NCBI RefSeq assembly: GCF_021504595.1
Contig: NZ_JACSGT010000004.1
Span: 1-14,490, forward strand
DNA: 14,490 nt
Direction: 5' to 3'
From: Chryseobacterium indicum
GTDB lineage: Bacteria > Bacteroidota > Bacteroidia > Flavobacteriales > Weeksellaceae
Shown here one piece after another: positions 10,022 through 14,490 of the stretch. The notes under the pieces are model-generated. The model ran no database searches and was not told the DNA's origin. It saw only the letters and a list, made by a program, of their open reading frames with translations. Numbering within the stretch: the stretch's first letter is position 1; each line of letters opens with the position of its first letter. The position numbers and the translations under genes were made by a program.

Positions 10022-10523
10022 CGAATATCTTTTAAAGAATTATCCACGAAGCTGGTTTAAAATTTTTAGCGAAAGAGAAAAACTGGGAAGATCCAATACT
10101 TTTTTACATAAGAATGGATGGCTGGAAGTAAATGTAAGCATGGAAAAAGATTCTGTACAAAAAAGAGCAGAAGCCAAGCTGAAATTTTACAGAGAAGATC
10201 TTGCTAAAACACAGAAAATATCTGCAAAAAGAATTCAGGCACTGGAAGATATAATTATATTTCTAAAAGATAAAGGAAGTGTATATCTTGTAAGAATCCC
10301 TGGTTCTGGTGAAATTATGAATGTTGAAAACAGATATTGTTCTGATTTCAGCCAACGAATTCAAATGATCTCAAAAAAACATAATATTATCTTTTTTGAT
10401 TTTTCTTCAAAAGCTAAAGATTACATCTATACCGACGGAAATCATATGTATAAAGAATCCGGAAAAGTTTTTACCTCACAGATCGCGGATTCTATACTTT
10501 CGAATACAAAACAGTTAAAATAA
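10022..10523 (+). pseudogene. SGNH-type acyltransferase partner of MBOAT, 3' part
   Basis: This is the remainder of the gene begun at 8125. Joined to the 5' part it reads MSPNYEYLLKNYPRSW and continues without a stop to TAA at 10521-10523. The end carries TDGNHMY; by position in the restored 309-aa protein, D281 and H284 would be the catalytic Asp and His of the SGNH fold. Other visible parts are a charged helical stretch (KRAEAKLKFYREDLAKTQ), a core strand VYLVRIPGSGEIM and HNIIFFDFSS. An in-frame ATG at 10140 could start a 127-aa product, but that would lack the Ser block and is unlikely to be a separate gene. The last 9 bp overlap the convergent GT2 gene at 10515. Confidence 0.85.
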
Positions 10524-11456
10524 ATATTCTCTGAAATTGATATTGTAAAGCCCGGACCGAATGCTTTTGTAATCTGTAAAAAGATACTTGGCGATCATTT
10601 TCCACTTTTTCAATGTTGGAGCAAGAGCTATTTCGTAGCTTCTGTGCATTCTTTTAATGTGTAGTTTTATATCTTCCGGAATGTTGTTTTCCTTCTGTGC
10701 CCATTCGTTTACTTCTTTCCACAGCAGAACCCGGGTGATGGCAGGATTTACCTTTTTAGAATCTACAGCTGTAATTCTATTGCTTTCATGAACGCCTCTC
10801 ATGGCTATTGCTTGATCCAGAATTCCTGGATAAAGATCCACATAATAAGATAATCTGAACAAAAATTCTGTGTCCTGATGTAGCCTTAAATGCGTTTTGA
10901 AAAAAGGATTGAGCTTTCTGACCATAGATTCTCTCCTGATCGTTAAACAATCGATACTGAAAAGCCCAAAGCTTCCTCTCATATTGAGCTGACCCGGAAA
11001 AACGTCTCTTGGATCGTGCTTCTTATAAACGGTAGTTAAATTATCCTTAAAAAGACTGTAATACTGTTCTTTTGCTTTTTCAGAATAGTAATGAACTCCT
11101 AAAGCACCATAAACTCCTTCTACTTTTGGATCTTTAAATAATTCTTTTTCGGCATCAAAACGGTTGGGCAGATAATAATCATCTGCATCCAAAAAAGCAA
11201 TAAAGTCTCCGGTAGCTTTTTCCAGTCCTAAATTTCTTGTTTTTCCCGCTCCGTGATTTCCTTTGTCGGGATGCTGAAAAAGCTTTACCCGATCATATTT
11301 TTCTGCTAATTTTTCACATACTTCTAAAGCATTATCCGGAGATTGGTCTTCAATTAAAATAACTTCATATACTTCCTCAAACTGAAGAGCGGATTCCACA
11401 GCCTGAGTTACATATTTTTCGGCATTGTAAACGGGAGTTATGACGGAGATTTTCAA
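10515..11456 (-). CDS. GT2 family glycosyltransferase (paralogue of the left-edge GT2)
   Basis: This 313-aa GT-A glycosyltransferase starts MKISVITPVYNAEKYV; IEDQSPDN (35-42) gives the acidic pair and LDADDYYLP (89-97) the metal-binding DxD (D90, D92, D93). LRLHQDTEFLFRL at about 191-203 is the equivalent of the catalytic-base region. The start is TTG at 11456, inside TTGA where it overlaps the TGA stop of the FkbM gene; no ATG lies at the conserved N-terminus, and the paralogue at 1-841 uses ATG at the matching place. It is the last gene of the right-hand minus-strand block and converges with the SGNH gene, overlapping it by 9 bp; no hairpin terminator is seen there. Full-length and probably functional; sugar specificity unknown. 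Confidence 0.92.
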   Translation of the reverse strand: MKISVITPVYNAEKYVTQAVESALQFEEVYEVILIEDQSPDNALEVCEKLAEKYDRVKLFQHPDKGNHGAGKTRNLGLEKATGDFIAFLDADDYYLPNRFDAEKELFKDPKVEGVYGALGVHYYSEKAKEQYYSLFKDNLTTVYKKHDPRDVFPGQLNMRGSFGLFSIDCLTIRRESMVRKLNPFFKTHLRLHQDTEFLFRLSYYVDLYPGILDQAIAMRGVHESNRITAVDSKKVNPAITRVLLWKEVNEWAQKENNIPEDIKLHIKRMHRSYEIALAPTLKKWKMIAKYLFTDYKSIRSGLYNINFREYLF

Positions 11457-12283
11457 TTTAGCTCTATATTAATTGGTTTTATAATCCAGTTGTCCTGGAA
11501 TACATTTGCAAAATCACTTTTCTGAATAATTTTATTATGTACTCTGCTGTATATTTCAAATTTATTATCATTGAAAAAATTGTACAGATCTTCAGGAGTA
11601 TAGGAACCTTCCTCAGAAATCCACTGTCTGTCGTATTCCAGAAAAATTACAGGTCTGTTTTTCAGGATAATTTCCTTATTTCCCAGAATTACTACTGCTT
11701 CATATCCTTCAACGTCAATTTTCATGAGATCAAAACGAGTTTCCCCAATAATATTTTCCAGGGTATCTGTTTTTACGATTATTTTATTGGTATGCTCATT
11801 GGCTCTGTCTATAAAAGAACTTGCTCCCGCATGGTCCTCAATAAAATTGAATTCCTTAGTTTCTTTTTTATTGCTGATTCCTAGATTAAAAGTTTTTATA
11901 TTCTGAATATTATTTTTTGCAATGCTTTTATTAAACTGTTCATATACTTTGGGGATAGGTTCAAAAGCGTATATTTCCTTACAATATGAACTTAATATCA
12001 AACTGTGCTGACCGATATTTGAGCCAATATCCAACATTGTTTTGTCTTTATTCAGCTCGTTATACATATCATCGATAATGTCTTTTTCGTAAATACCATT
12101 CTTGAATATCATCATATCTACATATCCGAATTTTCTGTTCAGAATAATCTTGGTTTCTTTTTCTCTGTATTTTATGGTATACGTGGTAATGCTGTCGAGG
12201 TAAGATATATTGAGTTTTCTTTTGGCAAAATTGAAAATTCCTTCTCTGAATAGAACATTATTAAATTTTTTTACTGTATTCAT
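11453..12283 (-). CDS. FkbM family methyltransferase 2
   Basis: This 276-aa SAM-dependent methyltransferase belongs to the FkbM family, which O-methylates sugars and polyketides. The SAM-binding loop is MLDIGSNIGQHSLIL (83-97), followed by YAFEPIP (105-111), the LGISNKKE block near 134-141, and the family hallmark FDLMKIDVEGYEAVVILG (184-201). In this setting it probably methylates a glycan hydroxyl; that is context, not proof. The ATG at 12283 lies only 2 bp after the stop of the decayed glycosyltransferase remnant (12286-12288), suggesting that the pair was once an operon junction. Its TGA overlaps the TTG of the next GT2 gene, so those two are coupled. The protein shares the fold motifs of FkbM 1 (12467-13261) but is otherwise divergent. 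Confidence 0.92.
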   Translation of the reverse strand: MNTVKKFNNVLFREGIFNFAKRKLNISYLDSITTYTIKYREKETKIILNRKFGYVDMMIFKNGIYEKDIIDDMYNELNKDKTMLDIGSNIGQHSLILSSYCKEIYAFEPIPKVYEQFNKSIAKNNIQNIKTFNLGISNKKETKEFNFIEDHAGASSFIDRANEHTNKIIVKTDTLENIIGETRFDLMKIDVEGYEAVVILGNKEIILKNRPVIFLEYDRQWISEEGSYTPEDLYNFFNDNKFEIYSRVHNKIIQKSDFANVFQDNWIIKPINIELN

Positions 12284-12285
12284 GT

Positions 12286-12419
12286 TTATAATTTTATGCT
12301 TCTGTGTTCCGCCTGTAAAAATATGAGTTTATTCTCTTCGATGCTTTTATTGAGATTTTTACCAAAGCCTGAGGAGTGAGGTAATCATAACTGAGATTTT
12401 CATTACTTACTTGTGTTTT
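12286..12419 (-). pseudogene. Decayed 3' end of a second copy of the GT-B-like glycosyltransferase gene
   Basis: The minus strand here matches the 3' end of the intact gene at 13318-14388, at about nine bases in ten over roughly 100 bases by eye. It encodes LSYDYLTPQALVK, then, after a one-base shift, LNKSIEENKLIFLQAEHRSIKL and a stop at 12286-12288. The intact gene has six T's on the plus strand where the remnant has five, which explains the frameshift. Upstream the frame stays open only to a TAA at 12420-12422, and clear similarity ends near 12400, so almost all of the gene is gone. The rest of the 183-bp gap (12420-12466) is AT-rich with nothing recognisable. Confidence 0.8.
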
Positions 12420-12466
12420 TTATATTGTATTCTGCGTAAATATAATTTACTTCAAAATTTAAACAG

Positions 12467-13261
12467 TTATAATTTAATATTTAAATTCTTATTTACGGCT
12501 AAATAATTTGTAGTTAAATATATTTCAAAAGCTTCATGATAAGTAATTTTTTGAACACCATCTTGTAGAATTCTATAAATATCATAACTTGATAATATAG
12601 AGAAAAAATCTTTTAGTTTGTTATTCGCATGGAGACTGGCAAGTCCAAACTCAAATTGAATTATTTTGATTTGATTACTTTTAAGTGCTTCTTCAGCTCC
12701 TTTAAATGCTTGTAATTCGTGACCTTCTACATCAATTTTTAAAAAATCAATCTGGTTGATAGAATTTTCACTCATAAAATGATCAATAGTTTGAAGCTCT
12801 ATAGTCTCAGTTTTATTAAGGTTCTTATTAAGTCTTTCATATCCTTTATTTTCTATAGAAGCCCAAACGGAGCCGTCGTAATCAAAGTGGATTTCGGTAT
12901 TTCCAATACAGTTACTAAAACCAAATTGATAAAATTTAAAATTTTCATGTTTAATATCTTTAAGTTTATTGGCTGCATATGACATAGGTTCAAATGCGTA
13001 AATAGAGAAATTTGGTTTAATATTCTTAATAAGTGCTTTACTGTAACTTCCTACGTTGGCTCCAATATCAAATATGATGATTTCTTTATTGGCAAAAACA
13101 TTATTGATAATTTCGAATACATATTTTTCACCACTTTTTTCATAGTCAGATCCGTTACCATAGTTCATGCCTTTTAGAGAAATATAAAATAGTTTTTCAA
13201 AGAATTTTTGGTAACTTTTTTTTCCATACAATTTTGATGATAATTTTTTTGAGATATTCAT
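12467..13261 (-). CDS. FkbM family methyltransferase 1
   Basis: This 264-aa FkbM-type SAM-dependent methyltransferase has IIFDIGANVGSYSKAL (62-77) as the SAM loop, YAFEPMSYAANKL (88-100), the YQFGFSN block (111-117) and the hallmark IDFLKIDVEGHELQAFKG (171-188), followed by IIQFEFG. All core motifs are intact and the length is normal. It is expected to act in the cytoplasm on a sugar hydroxyl of the glycan precursor. The ATG at 13261 lies 56 bp after the glycosyltransferase stop, so co-transcription is likely; no -7 box was found in that gap. The gene reads as very AT-rich, and together with the gene before it may be the newcomer module that displaced most of an older glycosyltransferase copy (inference). 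Confidence 0.92.
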   Translation of the reverse strand: MNISKKLSSKLYGKKSYQKFFEKLFYISLKGMNYGNGSDYEKSGEKYVFEIINNVFANKEIIIFDIGANVGSYSKALIKNIKPNFSIYAFEPMSYAANKLKDIKHENFKFYQFGFSNCIGNTEIHFDYDGSVWASIENKGYERLNKNLNKTETIELQTIDHFMSENSINQIDFLKIDVEGHELQAFKGAEEALKSNQIKIIQFEFGLASLHANNKLKDFFSILSSYDIYRILQDGVQKITYHEAFEIYLTTNYLAVNKNLNIKL

Positions 13262-13317
13262 GAATGAATTTTTAAGTAATAATTTTAAGTTCTGATGTTA
13301 CTGTAAGAACTTTTGTT

Positions 13318-14388
13318 TTAATTAAATTTTATACTTCTGTGTTCTGCCTGTAAATATATAAGTTTTTTCTCTTCAATACTTTTATTGAGATTTTTTACCA
13401 AAGCCTGCGGAATGAGATAGTCATTATAATAGTCTAAAACATTTTTTCTCATTGCAGCAATTTCCTGCTCCTGAAAAGTGAAAATTTCGTCCTTAAGAAT
13501 TTGTTCTAAATGATGAAGATCTTCAAATACAATTGCATTCATTTTATCCTGAAGATTAGGATACATTACTTCGGCATATTCTCTTTGTATGAGAGGAATG
13601 GTTCCCACGGACATTGCTTCAATCACATTATGACAGAGAGGCATTACGACTCCGGGACAGCATAAATAAAAGTTGAAATAGGAGAGTAGCTCTCTAATAT
13701 CCTCCATTTTTATAGGGTAGTTTTCCTTGATTGCGAAAACATATTTTTCATCTAAATTTCCGTTCGAAGAAACAATATCTCTTTTACCGTAAATTGAAAA
13801 AAACTGCTCTTTTTTCTGAAAAAAATCTAAAAGTGAAACTCGTGTTTCCACAGTAAAAGCGGTTCTTTTAATATCCAAATAAGCTTTAGCATCAAAATTT
13901 CCATAGCAGAAAATGGAGTTAAATCTCTTTCTTTCTGTATCAATTTTATGATTCCATATTTCTTGATTGTACATAAATGGATGAAAGCTCATAGGAACAT
14001 GAAAAGTATTTTCATCAATATTTTTATGTTCGAAATAAGTAGAAAAATAATCGGGACTGAACATTTTATCATTGATTTCAATACAATTTTCAGGAAGATC
14101 TTTTTTATGAATGCTTAAAAAGTTTTTTTCCCGGACAATAAGTCCCAAATAGCGGTCTTTATTTCTCAGATTTCTAAATCTTGCGAAATTCATGGGATAC
14201 ACAATATGATATCCTGAAAGCTGGTAGAATTTAACCAGTAAATAAAAAAAACGATGATAGAGATTCGGATTTTCAAAATTAATCAGCAATGTTTTGTCAT
14301 TCTTCGGCGGACTGTAAAATTTTAATTTCACATAAGCCAAAGAATCGCTCACAAGTCTTTTGATCTGGTTAATTCTTTTATTCATCAT
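13318..14388 (-). CDS. Putative GT-B-like glycosyltransferase
   Basis: This 356-aa protein is assigned as a glycosyltransferase mainly from its C-terminal half. The block YLCCPGVVMPLCHNVIEAMSVGTIPLI (241-267) has the shape of a GT-B donor-binding site: a glycine-containing loop, then N-x-x-E with E257 and GTIP. Exostosin-like and related enzymes have this arrangement. The N-terminal half (INFENPNLYHRFFYLLVKFY, HIVYPMNFARF) fits an acceptor-side Rossmann domain. There is no signal peptide or membrane helix. Two adjacent ATG codons (14388 and 14385) are possible starts, and both overlap the stop of the upstream gene. The 3' end is duplicated as a decayed remnant at 12286-12419. I cannot name a family with certainty; GT47- or GT10-like proteins are alternatives. 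Confidence 0.7.
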   Translation of the reverse strand: MMNKRINQIKRLVSDSLAYVKLKFYSPPKNDKTLLINFENPNLYHRFFYLLVKFYQLSGYHIVYPMNFARFRNLRNKDRYLGLIVREKNFLSIHKKDLPENCIEINDKMFSPDYFSTYFEHKNIDENTFHVPMSFHPFMYNQEIWNHKIDTERKRFNSIFCYGNFDAKAYLDIKRTAFTVETRVSLLDFFQKKEQFFSIYGKRDIVSSNGNLDEKYVFAIKENYPIKMEDIRELLSYFNFYLCCPGVVMPLCHNVIEAMSVGTIPLIQREYAEVMYPNLQDKMNAIVFEDLHHLEQILKDEIFTFQEQEIAAMRKNVLDYYNDYLIPQALVKNLNKSIEEKKLIYLQAEHRSIKFN

Positions 14389-14490
14389 GAGGATTGTTTA
14401 AAGCGTGAAACCGATATCTTGTTTTCAGAAATTCTGGGTATTGCAGTGCTGTACCCAAAAATGAAAGCCATTTTTTAAACCCCTTCTGAT
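14378..14490 (-). CDS. C-terminal end of an unidentified upstream gene, cut by window edge
   Basis: A minus-strand frame is open from the right edge to TAA at 14378-14380. It encodes about 36 residues: QKGFKKWLSFLGTALQ, then YPEFLKTRYRFHALNNPHDE. The stop overlaps the tandem ATGs of the next gene by 8-11 bp, the same tight packing seen elsewhere in this block, which supports a real gene end. The fragment is too short to assign a family; a glycan enzyme is likely from context only. Confidence 0.6.
   Translation of the reverse strand, partial: QKGFKKWLSFLGTALQYPEFLKTRYRFHALNNPHDE

Noticed and set aside
10140..10523. A separate 127-aa gene after IS copy B
   Set aside because: The same frame is open back to the IS edge and joins exactly with the 5' part at 8125-8552 when one TAATTA is removed. 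It is the 3' half of the broken SGNH gene.
12440..12480. AT-rich inverted repeat near the end of FkbM 1 as a terminator
   Set aside because: The possible pairing (AAATTTAA with TTAAATTT) has no GC pairs and lies partly in the coding end; too weak to call.

Overview
The window is most likely from a flavobacterium of the Weeksellaceae (Chryseobacterium or Elizabethkingia type). The DNA is AT-rich. Start codons lack clear Shine-Dalgarno sequences, and the gaps between genes hold Bacteroidetes-type -7 boxes (TAnnTTTG). Genus placement is inference from these signals and protein flavour. The content is a surface-glycan locus (LPS O-antigen or capsule): glycosyltransferases, methyltransferases and O-acyltransferases, but no polymerase, flippase or sugar-nucleotide synthesis genes inside the window.

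Layout. (1) 1-1024, minus strand: a GT2 glycosyltransferase cut by the window edge, preceded by the last 61 codons of a GT-D-fold (DUF1792) glycosyltransferase. (2) 1025-2487: IS copy A, IS5-like, 1,463 bp. (3) 2488-2605: the 3' scrap of a plus-strand gene, ending in a strong terminator hairpin. (4) 2632-4634, minus strand: a translationally coupled GT2 and GT4 pair. (5) 4635-4721: a divergent promoter region. (6) 4722-10523, plus strand: a SAM methyltransferase, an OafA-type acyltransferase, an MBOAT (AlgI-type) acyltransferase and its SGNH partner. The last is split by IS copy B (8553-10015). (7) 10515-14490, minus strand: a partial gene, a GT-B-like glycosyltransferase, FkbM methyltransferase 1, the decayed 3' end of a second copy of the GT-B-like gene, FkbM methyltransferase 2, and a GT2 paralogous to the one at the left edge.

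How the parts work together. The glycosyltransferases probably each add a residue to an oligosaccharide at the inner membrane. The FkbM and class I methyltransferases probably decorate it with O-methyl groups, and the acyltransferases with acyl groups (likely acetyl). The MBOAT and SGNH pair would act across the membrane, on the periplasmic side.

The main story is recent remodelling by an insertion sequence. Copy B is a clean insertion: removing it and one copy of the TAATTA duplication restores a 309-aa SGNH frame. It separates the catalytic Ser from the Asp/His. Copy A is different: its flanks come from two unrelated genes on opposite strands and its flanking hexamers differ (TAATTA and TATTTA). 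This is the footprint expected if two IS copies recombined and DNA between them was deleted or inverted. A separate older exchange is recorded by the 3'-end remnant between the two FkbM genes. I see no defence system, CRISPR array, tRNA or rRNA.
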